Source: G963662655 sp963666875 (GTDB lineage: Bacteria > Cloacimonadota > Cloacimonadia > Cloacimonadales > JAIOQZ01). From it: 64,000 nt of DNA. The notes beneath the pieces were generated by a model. It had not been told where the DNA came from. It was given only the letters and a program-made list of their open reading frames with translations, and made no database searches. The stretch spans positions 213,404-277,403 of the forward strand of contig CAXXPU010000016.1 of assembly GCA_963666875.2 (NCBI GenBank), written 5' to 3'. The position numbers and the translations under genes are program-made. Shown here piece by piece: positions 50,966 to 59,666 of the stretch (position 1 is the stretch's first letter; each line of letters opens with the position of its first letter).

Positions 50966-53135
50966 CTATTCCACATCCTCGAAATACTCGATTTCGCGAA
51001 TTTCTGCATCCGGTGCCGGGAGACGACGATCTCCCTGCCCATCACTCTCGATCATGAACTGCGAAATCATGGCCTTCAGGTCGTGGGACTGGCTGCGCAT
51101 CTCTTCGGACGCGCTCGAAGACTCTTCCGCATTGGAGGCGTTCGACTGGGTGACCTGGTTCAATTCACTAAGCGCGACGTTGATGTTGTTGATCTCGGAC
51201 GTCTGCGCCTGGGATATCTCACTCACCTGCTGGATGATGCCGTTAACTTTCTCGATACTCATCTTGATTTCGTTGAACCGCGAGGTTGCTTCCTGAACGA
51301 TCTCGACACCGCTGTGCGCGTTCCGTTTCGATTCCTCGATCAGCTTCCCTGTATCGTTCGCTGCGGTTGCGCTACGCTGTGCCAGATTCTTCACTTCCTC
51401 CGCCACGACTGCGAATCCCTTGCCGGCCGATCCTGCTCGAGCAGCTTCGACAGCGGCGTTCAGCGCGAGAATATTGGTCTGGAACGCGATTTCGTCGATG
51501 GTCTTCAGGATCTTGCTGGTTTCGTCCGATGAGGTAGCGATGGCGGAGATCGCCTCGTTCATCCGGTCCATTGCGTTCGTGCCGTCATCGACCTTCGAGA
51601 GGGTTTCGTTGGAGAGCTTCGCGCCCACCTGTGCATTTTCGGTATTGTGCCGCGTGAGACGCTCCATTTCCATCACATTCGCTGTAACGCCATGCAGCGA
51701 CGCAGCCTGCTGGGAAGCGCCCTGCGCCAGGCTCTGCGCGCCTTCGGAAATCTGCACGGACGCGGAATCGATCGATGAAACAGCGAAATCGACCTGTTGC
51801 AACGCGTTGCGAAGGTTTGTGGCGGCATTGTTCACGTTGTCACGAAAGTCCGCCAGCTCGCCCTTGTAATTCCCTTTCACGCATGGAGTCAGGTCTTTCT
51901 CTGCGATACGTTCCATCACGCACATTACCTCTTCGATCGGCTTCATGATGGCGTTCATGATCTGGTTGATCCCGCTGATAACCGTGCGGAATTCTCCCGA
52001 ATACTGTTCGAGATCCGCGCGCTCGCTGAGATTACCTTCAAGAACCGCACGCATCAGCCTCCGGGCTTCATCGACCATCGAATTGATCGCCCGGATCATC
52101 GCCTGCAGCGACGGCGTCAGGATATCGTTATCCGAGAGCTTATGCAGCTTCATGAAGTCGGCGAGATTCTGCATGTCGCCTTTGGATATCTTGACCGCGG
52201 CATCCTGAACCTTGTAGAGGTTGTCGATAACGGAATTCACGGCATGAGAAATGTCGTAGAAGATGCCCCGGGTAGTTGACGGAAGCCTTCTCCGAGAGAT
52301 CGTTTATGGCGACCTTCTGCAGGATGCGATTTGCGCCTGTGAGAGCCTGCAAGCCGTCGATTGCAGTATTGATGCTCGTAATGAGGATATTGAAGTCGCC
52401 TTCGAACTGTTTTTCGACCTTCGGTGGAATTATGCCTTTGCTGATGGCGAGAATTTTTTCGGATGTGATCTGAATCGGAGCCACGAAGTTTTCGACAACC
52501 TCGTTGATTCCGTAAATGAGCTTCGCCCAGCGATTTTCGAACTTCGACCAGTCACCGCGAACGTCGAGCTTACCCGCCTTGATCGCGATGATGAGAAGAC
52601 GCGCTTCACTGAGCAGGTTCTCCGTAGTGGTTATCGCCTTGTTGATACTCAGGCGCATCAGATCCATTTCGCCTTGATAGACCTTCTCGATCTTCGGCGG
52701 AACCTGCCCGGTCGCAATTTGTTCGATGTGGTCCCGCATGATCACCAGCGGTTCTCGATAGGATTCGACAACGCGATTGAAGTCATCGAGAATGTCAGAG
52801 TATTCGGCATCGACATTACCAGCCTGCGCGCGATAGGCGAGGTTTCCTGCGCCAATTTCGATTGCCATCTGTCCAGTTTCAGCCACAACCTTCTGCAAGG
52901 CTCTTTTTGTTTTACGATAACAAGCCAACAAGCTGACAATCATTAACCCCAGTCCAATCAGCCATACAATCAGGAAAGCGACAAACCAGGTAGAACCCGA
53001 TTGTGCGTTTTTCGCAATCAATTGGCTGTTCAAACCGAAAATGGCGATCAAGCCAACGATGCCGGGTATCAGATAGAATAAGAGCATGATCAATGAACGC
53101 ATTAAATGTTCCTTCGATAAGCGTCGCGTATCCAT
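50966..53135 (-). pseudogene. Poly-HAMP methyl-accepting chemotaxis protein, frameshifted
   Basis: ATG 53135 with GGAGG. Two N-terminal membrane helices (about 13-35 and 47-70) with a very short external loop, then at least five tandem HAMP-like units to about residue 430 (VVAETGQMAIEIGAGNLAYR; VEKQFEGDFNILITSINTAI; MERIAEKDLTPCVKGNYKGE), and a full signalling domain with the hairpin core IDEIAFQTNILALNAAVEAA and GKGFAVVAEEVKNLAQRSA. The frame shifts at the G run in TACCCGGGGC (plus 52266-52272): one G fewer restores NYPGIFYDISHAVNSVID. As written, translation ends shortly after. No CheB/CheR site peptide seen. Sensing would be cytoplasmic or membrane-linked, since no periplasmic domain exists. 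Sequencing or assembly error is possible. Confidence 0.85.
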
Positions 53136-53332
53136 AATACCTCCTGCAAACCATGCGAGTTTTTCATAAACAGGATTTTAGCCTTAACAATGTCAAGTAA
53201 TATCCCGGAAATTGAAAGAATGCATCATTATAATGAGCGGAATTCAATAAAAGAGCTTTCGTTTGATGCTGTTAATGATTTATGAATTATCCGAAAAGTG
53301 TTCTTATGCAGTAGTAATTCATCAAATTGTGT

Positions 53333-53605
53333 CTATGAAATTATTGTTTTGTTTATGTCCCGACTGAATTGTGATTCATGAAAAAAACACTGTTGCTGTT
53401 CCTGAAAGTATTTACCGTCCTGGGAGAGGGTACAGAAACGCGTGTCAGGAAAATGAATATCGAATAGGCGTGTTTCCGGCTTCCGGCTTACCTGAATGTC
53501 TCGTGTATGGTAGTATTCGTCCACATCGAAAGTAAGATCGCATGCGAACGTCGTATTATCGATCTGCATCAGTTCTCCCATTGTATGTTGAAAATCCTTT
53601 TTCAT
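53333..53605 (-). CDS. Small hypothetical protein
   Basis: About 90 residues from the ATG at 53605, with GAGG five bases upstream (an upstream start at 53623 lacks one). No family recognised. Sequence is polar and strand-like, with TFACDLTFDVDEYYHTRDIQ and PETRLFDIHFPDTRFCTLSQ, and no signal or membrane segment. Codon use is AT-rich relative to neighbours. It sits alone between the chemoreceptor and the HgdB-like gene. May be a regulator-sized cytoplasmic protein; function unknown. Confidence 0.5.
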   Translation of the reverse strand: MKKDFQHTMGELMQIDNTTFACDLTFDVDEYYHTRDIQVSRKPETRLFDIHFPDTRFCTLSQDGKYFQEQQQCFFHESQFSRDINKTIIS

Positions 53606-53793
53606 TTTGACCTCAATCAACATGCTGAGATAAATGCATAAGCAGTGCCAAATTGCGGAATGGACTTAAATGATAGCTATTATGTTACATAACAACGCAT
53701 TGGGAACACATGATGAATGGTGATACGGAAATACGCGATTCCGTCAAAATGAGTGACTCGGTCAAATTGACCGATCATCATGAATTGTCGCGA

Positions 53794-54759
53794 TCAGAAC
53801 ATCTCGAGGAAACTCTCGATACGCAATCGTGATCTGGAGTCGAGCTCTCCCGGGCGATCGCCTTCGAGGGTGAGTGTGGGAATCGGGATACGCTTCTTGA
53901 GGATGATATTATCGATCTGACGGTGACAGAACGCCTGCGTGTAGCTGATAATGCCGTCCAGCCTGCGTCGTTCGATCTCTTCGGATATATCCTGAAGGCG
54001 GTCGAAGACAGTATAGGGATAGGTGTAACAGAGGTATTGATCGAGGATGTTTTCCTCCAGATACGGCATGGCGAATTGACGTTGAATCTCGTTGAATACG
54101 ACTCTTGCACCGTTATCTTCGAGGTAATCGTAGAGATTTCCGATGATGGGCGGGACGCCGATGTAGCCGAGCCTGATCCCAGTATTCACCGGTTTTCGCT
54201 TCGATGCTTCGGACATAAAACTGAGCAGCCGTCGTTCGAATTCGTCGGGATCACCCTCGAAATCGGAGGCGTTCACCATCCAGAGGTGGTTTTCGTTTCC
54301 GGTTATTACGCCGTCCTGCCAGGTCATTCGGTCCAGCTCGATGAGCAGTTTTCGTATCTGGTCGAGTCGCTTTTTCGCAGTCATCGTCTGCTGTCGTGTA
54401 ACGCCGAATCGCGCTTCCAGACGACCGATTTCACGATCCAGTTCCTCGCGGTTCCTGTCGTAGGGGAAGGCGAACGGAACGACCTCGATGCCGTTCTCTT
54501 CGTAGAGGCTCATGAGGGAGTGGGTGTTGGAGCAGTCGCCGCCGGTGATGCCGACGATGGTGTTGAACTCGCTCTTGCCGATCGTGTAGAGACCTTTGAT
54601 CCATGCGCAGACGTTTCTCGGGAAGCCGTCGAACTCGGCCGCTTCGACGCAGCTTTCCGCGTTGCCGGTCACGAAGATATTGTTCAGATCGACCGGTTTC
54701 AAGCCTGCTGCGAAGACGGTTTCGACCGGGAATGTCGAGGTAAAGCCGACTCGATTCAT
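53794..54759 (-). CDS. 2-hydroxyacyl-CoA dehydratase D-component family protein (HgdB/FldC-like)
   Basis: 321 residues. Features of the HgdB/BcrC-type fold: PVETVFAAGLKPVDLNNIFV at the start, ITGGDCSNTHSLMSLYEENG, and the cluster-binding region SYTQAFCHRQIDNIILKKRI followed by PTLTLEGDRPGELDSRSRLR. In dehydratases the D-component binds a [4Fe-4S] cluster and works with a second subunit and an activator ATPase (HgdC), usually adjacent; neither is here, so it resembles the stand-alone YjiM-like members of unknown role. Its start overlaps the stop of the ABC-F gene by one base. Three cysteines (C37, C75 and that in QAFC) could be ligands. An oxygen-sensitive enzyme, suiting an anaerobe. Confidence 0.85.
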   Translation of the reverse strand: MNRVGFTSTFPVETVFAAGLKPVDLNNIFVTGNAESCVEAAEFDGFPRNVCAWIKGLYTIGKSEFNTIVGITGGDCSNTHSLMSLYEENGIEVVPFAFPYDRNREELDREIGRLEARFGVTRQQTMTAKKRLDQIRKLLIELDRMTWQDGVITGNENHLWMVNASDFEGDPDEFERRLLSFMSEASKRKPVNTGIRLGYIGVPPIIGNLYDYLEDNGARVVFNEIQRQFAMPYLEENILDQYLCYTYPYTVFDRLQDISEEIERRRLDGIISYTQAFCHRQIDNIILKKRIPIPTLTLEGDRPGELDSRSRLRIESFLEMF

Positions 54760-56645
54760 CAGTTGCTCAGCTCCAGATAGCGATCTTCCATTTCTTCCTT
54801 CTCGCCGATCAATCTTTCGATCTCGTCCTTCAGGCTGTTGATGTCCTGTTGCAGCACCCTGATTTTCTCCGGATCGCTGTAGGTCGAAGGATCTGCGTAG
54901 GCGATCTCCTTTTGCAGGAGGAGACCCTTCCGGTGCCGGATATTGCTTTCTTTCGCATCGATTTCTTCCATCAGGCGTTCGAGGATGATGGGGTTGGTTC
55001 GGGCTTTGCGACTCGCAGTGCGCTGCGTTTTATCCGATCGATCGGTCTTTTTATCGAGCTTTCGTTCCAGATCGAAGAGATCCTGAATCGAGAGTTCGGT
55101 TTCCTCGAGCTTATTGTTACCGAAGAACCACTTCCTGGTCGCGACATTCTCCACGAAACAGAGATCGTGCGAGACGAAGATGACGGTGCCGGTGTAGTCT
55201 TGCAGCGCCTTCTCGAGGTTCTCTACGGTGAGAATGTCGAGGTGGTTTGTTGGTTCGTCGAGGATCAGCAGGTTGGGTTTCTGCATGATCAGGACGGAGA
55301 GATAGAGTCTTGCCTTCTCGCCGCCGCTGAGAACATCGACCATCTTTTCGAGGTCGTCGCCGTAGAATCCGAAACGTGCGAGGTAGCCGATCACTTCACC
55401 CTGCGGCGCGCCGGGCATCAGATCCCATATCGTTTCTCGGATGGTCTTGCCTTCCGCCAGGTTGATGTGCATCTGGTCGTAGTAACCGATGTTCAGGCTG
55501 GCTCCGGTGTACAGGTGTCCGGATAAAACGCGATGTTCGCCGATGAGAGATCGCAGAAGGGTAGTCTTTCCGGTGCCGTTTCTTCCGATGATGGCGATAC
55601 GATCCTGATAGAATACGTTGAGATTGACATCCTCTGCCAGCCTCATGTTCGGAAATCCGATCGCGCAGTGTTCCAGCCGGAAGACGTCGTTGCCACTCCT
55701 GCCCTGGGTTTCGAAGCGAAGCTTGACCGCCGATTCGGTCATGGGTTTTTCGATGCGCTCCAGCTTGTTGAGCATCTTGAGACGCGATTTCGCCTGAAGC
55801 ACCTTCTGACCGGCCATGTTCTTGCGGATGAAGTCCTCGGTCTTGGCGATCAGCTTCTGTTGCTGTTTGAACTGCTTGAGTTGCGTCTCTTCCTGCCGTT
55901 GCTTCTCGAATTCATATTGCGAGTAGTTGCCGCCGTAGAGGAAGAGTCGTTTCTCGCGGATTTCGCCGATCTTGGTGACGGTCGCGTCCAGGAAATGCCG
56001 GTCGTGGCTGATAATCAGATAGGGCTTACCGAGGGCGGGTAGATACTTCTCGAGCCAGAATATCATGCTAAAGTCGAGGTGGTTGGTGGGCTCGTCCATC
56101 AGGAGCAGGTCGAACGGTTCCAGGAGGATGCGCGCGAGCTGGGTGCGGGTCTTCTCGCCGCCGCTGAGCAGCCCGATCCTGCGGTTCCAGAGTGGACGCA
56201 GAAGGCTGAGCCGGGTCAGAACGATCTCGAGTTGATTCTCGTAGCCGAAGCCGTCCAGCGCCAGGAAGCGGTCGTTCAGTTCCGCCAGCAGTACCTGGTT
56301 TTCGGTGGTGTTGTGTTCCGCCAGGGCGTGTTCCGCGTCGCGGATTGCCTGATGCAGATCGAGGATATCCTGCCTCGCGCCGGAGACGTACTGATAGACC
56401 GTCTGATCTTCCGGTAATTCCGGCTCCTGCGTCAGATAAGCGATGCGGCAACGACCGGCCACCTGCGGCGTGCCGATCATGGGCATCATTCTGCCCAGAA
56501 TCATTTCCAGCAGCGTGGTCTTGCCGCAGCCGTTGCGACCCACCAGCCCGATGCGGGTGTTGTGCTCGATCGAGAGCGACAGATTATCGAACAGGGTGAA
56601 GCCGCCAAAGTGGTGCGTCAGCCCCGATACTTGTACAAGACTCAT
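54759..56645 (-). CDS. ABC-F family ATPase
   Basis: 628 residues from the ATG at 56645 (AAGGA upstream). Two ABC domains in one chain without membrane helices: GRNGCGKTTLL, LLSGGEKTRTQLARILL and MDEPTNHLDF in the first; GRNGTGKTTLLR, VLSGGEKARLYLSVLI and LDEPTNHLDILT in the second, with a charged linker (about 240-300) and a C-terminal coiled coil (SLKDEIERLIGEKEEMEDRY), like Uup. ABC-F proteins act on the ribosome or, for Uup, on DNA/ribosome assembly. The translational coupling to an HgdB-like gene is unusual. Confidence 0.93.
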   Translation of the reverse strand: MSLVQVSGLTHHFGGFTLFDNLSLSIEHNTRIGLVGRNGCGKTTLLEMILGRMMPMIGTPQVAGRCRIAYLTQEPELPEDQTVYQYVSGARQDILDLHQAIRDAEHALAEHNTTENQVLLAELNDRFLALDGFGYENQLEIVLTRLSLLRPLWNRRIGLLSGGEKTRTQLARILLEPFDLLLMDEPTNHLDFSMIFWLEKYLPALGKPYLIISHDRHFLDATVTKIGEIREKRLFLYGGNYSQYEFEKQRQEETQLKQFKQQQKLIAKTEDFIRKNMAGQKVLQAKSRLKMLNKLERIEKPMTESAVKLRFETQGRSGNDVFRLEHCAIGFPNMRLAEDVNLNVFYQDRIAIIGRNGTGKTTLLRSLIGEHRVLSGHLYTGASLNIGYYDQMHINLAEGKTIRETIWDLMPGAPQGEVIGYLARFGFYGDDLEKMVDVLSGGEKARLYLSVLIMQKPNLLILDEPTNHLDILTVENLEKALQDYTGTVIFVSHDLCFVENVATRKWFFGNNKLEETELSIQDLFDLERKLDKKTDRSDKTQRTASRKARTNPIILERLMEEIDAKESNIRHRKGLLLQKEIAYADPSTYSDPEKIRVLQQDINSLKDEIERLIGEKEEMEDRYLELSN

Positions 56646-56690
56646 TTTTGTATCCTTCAATGTATCCCAACTTCCGATTGTCCGATCGGT

Positions 56691-56720
56691 GTCACCCTGA
56701 GCGAAGTCGAAGGGTCATCT
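56691..56720 (+). repeat. Single unit of the GTCACCCTGAGCGAAGTCGA repeat
   Basis: TGTCACCCTGAGCGAAGTCG-AAGGGTCATC. Matches, as a half unit, the palindrome at 57969-58063. This sequence type is widespread in intergenic DNA of many bacteria; here it lies between the ABC-F and argF promoters. Confidence 0.55.
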
Positions 56721-56884
56721 GAATGTTGGGATTCAAACATTCGGAAGAGTCTAACTACGTTCGACACATTCAGAAGTTTGAATTCACCGAACACATTTTC
56801 CAAACGCATGATATCGCACAAGATTTTTCTTGCCATATAACGCTATACAGGAAGTTTGGCGTCAATCAATCCATGGAGGTGTGT

Positions 56885-57883
56885 ATGGCTTTCAACCTGA
56901 AGAACAGACATTTCTTGACCCTGCTGGACTTTACGCCAAGGGAAATCCGGTTTCTGCTGGACCTTTCCAGAGACCTGAAGAATGCCAAGTATGCCGGTAT
57001 CGAAGAGAAAAAGCTCGCCGGAAAAAACATCGCACTGATTTTCGAAAAAACATCGACTCGCACCCGCTGCGCCTTCGAAGTGGCAGCCTACGATCAGGGT
57101 GCTCACGTCACCTATCTGGGACCCTCGGGCAGCCAGATCGGGCATAAAGAGACTATGAAAGACACCGCGCGCGTACTGGGCGGAATGTACGACGGTATCG
57201 AATACCGCGGCTTCGGACAGACGATCGTGGAAGAACTCGCAGCGAACGCCGGCGTGCCGGTATGGAACGGTCTGACCGACGAATTCCATCCGACCCAGGT
57301 GCTGGCGGATTTCCTCACCGCGCACGAATGTTTGCGCAAACCCTACGAAGACATGACCTTCGTCTATATCGGCGATGCGCGCAACAACGTCTGCAACTCG
57401 CTGATGGTCGGCGCTGCTAAAATGGGTATGGACTTCCGTGCCGTCGGGCCGAAGAGCCTTCAACCCAACGCCGAACTGCTCCTCAAATGCCGCGAGATCG
57501 CGCAGGAAACCGGCGCGAAGATCACCGTTACCGACGACCCCGCCGAAGGCGTCAAGGGCGCGGACGTGATCTACACTGATGTTTGGGTCTCGATGGGCGA
57601 ACCGAAGGAAGTATGGGAAGAGCGCATCAAGCTGCTCACACCGTATCAGGTCAATCAGAAGCTCATGGACATGACCGGCAATCCCGGAACCATCTTCCTG
57701 CACTGCCTGCCGTCTTTCCACAACACCGATACGAAGGTGGGAAAGGAAATGTTCGAGAAATTCGGCATCACCGAGATGGAAGTGACCGACGAGGTATTCG
57801 AAAGTCCTCGCTCGCACGTATTCCAGGAAGCCGAAAACCGCATGCACACCATCAAGGCCGTGATGGTCGCCACACTCGGATAA
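56885..57883 (+). CDS. argF: Ornithine carbamoyltransferase
   Basis: 332 residues from the ATG at 56885 (GGAGG five bases upstream); the frame extends further back but without a ribosome site. Carbamoyl-phosphate motif STRTRCAFE, ornithine-binding HPTQVLADFLT, and the catalytic HCLPSFH; length like E. coli ArgI. Makes citrulline for arginine, or runs backwards for arginine-deiminase energy metabolism; with no arg or arc neighbour the direction cannot be told. Single gene with its own terminator. Confidence 0.93.
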   Translation: MAFNLKNRHFLTLLDFTPREIRFLLDLSRDLKNAKYAGIEEKKLAGKNIALIFEKTSTRTRCAFEVAAYDQGAHVTYLGPSGSQIGHKETMKDTARVLGGMYDGIEYRGFGQTIVEELAANAGVPVWNGLTDEFHPTQVLADFLTAHECLRKPYEDMTFVYIGDARNNVCNSLMVGAAKMGMDFRAVGPKSLQPNAELLLKCREIAQETGAKITVTDDPAEGVKGADVIYTDVWVSMGEPKEVWEERIKLLTPYQVNQKLMDMTGNPGTIFLHCLPSFHNTDTKVGKEMFEKFGITEMEVTDEVFESPRSHVFQEAENRMHTIKAVMVATLG

Positions 57884-57915
57884 CACGACTCATACGTACA
57901 AACAAATAGACCATA

Positions 57916-57944
57916 GGGACGAAGCGATTCGTCCCTTTTCTTTT
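57916..57944 (+). terminator. Intrinsic terminator of argF
   Basis: GGGACGAA-GCGA-TTCGTCCC (57916-57935), an 8-bp stem with a GCGA tetraloop, followed by TTTTCTTTT. A textbook Rho-independent terminator 33 bp past the stop. Confidence 0.93.
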
Positions 57945-57968
57945 ATCATCCGACGACCTGTAGCCGCC

Positions 57969-58063
57969 GATCCTTCGACTTCGATCAGGATGACAAACTA
58001 TTATTTTACACCGAGTTATCCACCATGTCATCCTTGTGCGACGAAGGAGCGTATCGAAGGATC
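57969..58063. repeat. 95-bp head-to-head palindrome
   Basis: GATCCTTCGA (57969-57978) with TCGAAGGATC (58054-58063), and inner AGGATGAC (57987-57994) with GTCATCCT (58027-58034). Each half is a version of the GTCATCCTGAGCGAAGTCGA repeat, so the element is two units facing each other. Confidence 0.7.
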
Positions 58064-58381
58064 ATGGTGAATAACGTCATTAAATAGGTATCGAACCAAG
58101 GCATTACGGACCAATGGGGGTATTCCCGTAATTTCGATTTTACACTTGACATAAGTCACTACGAGTACAAAGAATTGAAAAGACAGTTGCAGTCTTTGAT
58201 CCTTGACAAGGAAATATGCCACATGTTTCCGCTATGCAGGGCTTGTATGGGTCATGCTGTTGCCTTGAACAAGAAAAGTGACTTCGTCATTATATTTTAG
58301 CCACCTGCAAAATCGTCCGAAGCTTGAAATGATGATTTGGCATAAAAGGATAGCAGTGTGGTTAAAGGAAACCAAACATGC

Positions 58382-58592
58382 CCTTCCGCGATTGCGGAAG
58401 GAGTCCGGCGAACCTGAAAACGCACGTTATTTTCATGAGGCAATTGGGGCGGAAAAGAACGTAAACACATATATCGCAATCAATTGCGGTAGCTTTTAGT
58501 CGAGCCTCGCAAATCGTTGCAATCTATGAAGTTACGTGCACTCCGGCGAACCTGCCCGTTTGGGGTCTATAGGGGAGCGTGTTTTCATGAGG
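58382..58592 (+). repeat. Non-coding block with hairpins and a doubled unit
   Basis: Starts with the perfect hairpin CCTTCCGC-GATT-GCGGAAGG (58382-58401). TCCGGCGAACCTG...TTTTCATGAGG occurs twice (58404-58440 and 58542-58592) with different insides, and AGGTTCGC near 58590 pairs with GCGAACCT near 58546. No coding frame is convincing anywhere in 57884-59048. The block lies directly before the CRISPR-like repeats. Confidence 0.5.
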
Positions 58593-58645
58593 TTCGCCGA
58601 AACGGGTATTTCGAGCCGCTTGTGAAGCGGGCTCCCAGAGTGGCT

Positions 58646-58828
58646 ATTGTATAGCATGCCTTTCGCGAAAGAGTTACGACAATTCAGGAGTTGCACCGAT
58701 GAAGATGAGTGTATCGATAATTGTATAGCATGCCTTTCGCGAAAGAGTTACGACGATTTCCATTGCTTTGGCGATGACTTTGCTCTTCTTTTCATTGTAT
58801 AGCATGCCTTTCGCGAAGGGATTTGTCT
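58646..58828. CRISPR. CRISPR-like mini-array: three repeats, two 39-nt spacers
   Basis: Repeat 1 58646-58680 and repeat 2 58720-58754 are identical 35-mers, ATTGTATAGCATGC-CTTTCGCGAAAG-AGTTACGAC with a 12-bp palindrome in the middle. Repeat 3 starts at 58794, matches the first 24 bases and then diverges, as a terminal repeat often does. Spacers 58681-58719 and 58755-58793 are both exactly 39 nt and unrelated to each other. Regular 74-nt period. No cas gene is in the window. The reverse complement begins GTCGTAACTC and ends GCTATACAAT, which looks a little like type II repeats, but 39-nt spacers fit types I or III better. The core GCCTTTCGCGAA also occurs near 23103, so an ordinary palindromic repeat family is an alternative. 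Confidence 0.6.
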
Positions 58829-58996
58829 GAAGCTGTGAGTTTTGCCGAAGGCAACAACTCGAATCCCCAAGAGATTTTCAGGATTAACACGATTAACAGG
58901 ATGTGGAACGGCTCGCTCTCGATATCTTTATTCTGTCTCCTGACTTCTGTCTCCTGTCCCTATTCTATCTTCTGATCAAAAATTTCGATTTTAATC

Positions 58997-59040
58997 TTGA
59001 CATCGAAAGCTGTCACATAATAACCTACCTACCGGTAAGG
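58997..59040 (+). promoter_or_regulatory. Promoter-like TTGACA and palindromic operator before the TetR gene
   Basis: TTGACA (58997-59002) with TAATAA about 15 bp on is a poor but possible promoter. CCTACCGGTAAGG (59028-59040) is a near-perfect palindrome around ACCGGT that overlaps the AAGGAGG ribosome site, a fitting spot for autorepression by the TetR-type protein. Confidence 0.4.
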
Positions 59041-59048
59041 AGGTCGAT

Positions 59049-59666
59049 GTGGATACGAAAGAAATCATCATACGGACTGCGCTCGAACGGTTCCTGAAAT
59101 TCGGATACGATAAGACGTCCATGCGCGATATCGCGAACCAGGTCGGGATCACGAAACCTGCCGTCTATCACCATTTCGAAAGCAAGCAGGTGTTGGCGGA
59201 AAGCGTGATCGACTACTTTGAAGAAAAAGTCAGGGCATGGAGTCGCAAGAATGTGCTCGAAGTACGCACGTTCGACGATTTCCTGCATCACTTGATCACC
59301 TCGATCCCGCAGTATGACCACATCGAGCAGGTGCTTCTGGACCTCGATAAAAGCGATGACTTCTCCATGGGATTCAACGATCTCTGTATGGCGCTTGCGC
59401 GGGACAACGACATTATCCGGCAGAAGATCGACCATATCTTCAAGAAGACCGAGTCCATGCAACGCGAGATCATCGAGAAGGCGCAGGAGAATGGCGTTGT
59501 CCGTAACGACGTGGATGCCGCAACGCTTTCTCTTGCGATTCACGCAATTGTCGAGGGGATGTCGTTCATTCATACATTCGATCGCGATAACGATTTTACT
59601 GAACAGGCTAACGATATCTATAAATTACTGAAAACCATGGTGAAACCAACACGGGAGGAACAATGA
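59049..59666 (+). CDS. TetR/AcrR-family transcriptional regulator
   Basis: 205 residues from a GTG start five bases after AAGGAGG. The N-terminal helix-turn-helix is clear: RTALERFLKFGYDKTSMRDI and NQVGITKPAVYHHFESKQVL (about 8-47). The C-terminal domain is helical, as in the family, and binds an unknown ligand. Its stop overlaps the start of the protease-PDZ gene (ATGA), so it surely controls or is controlled with that gene; the ACCGGT palindrome upstream is the candidate operator. Confidence 0.92.
   Translation: MDTKEIIIRTALERFLKFGYDKTSMRDIANQVGITKPAVYHHFESKQVLAESVIDYFEEKVRAWSRKNVLEVRTFDDFLHHLITSIPQYDHIEQVLLDLDKSDDFSMGFNDLCMALARDNDIIRQKIDHIFKKTESMQREIIEKAQENGVVRNDVDAATLSLAIHAIVEGMSFIHTFDRDNDFTEQANDIYKLLKTMVKPTREEQ

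Noticed and set aside
52140..53135. Two real overlapping receptor genes
   Set aside because: The upstream frame loses all similarity exactly where the other begins; one base change joins them into a normal chemoreceptor.
58028..58222. 64-codon minus frame after argF
   Set aside because: Begins within repeat sequence, has no ribosome site and no motif.
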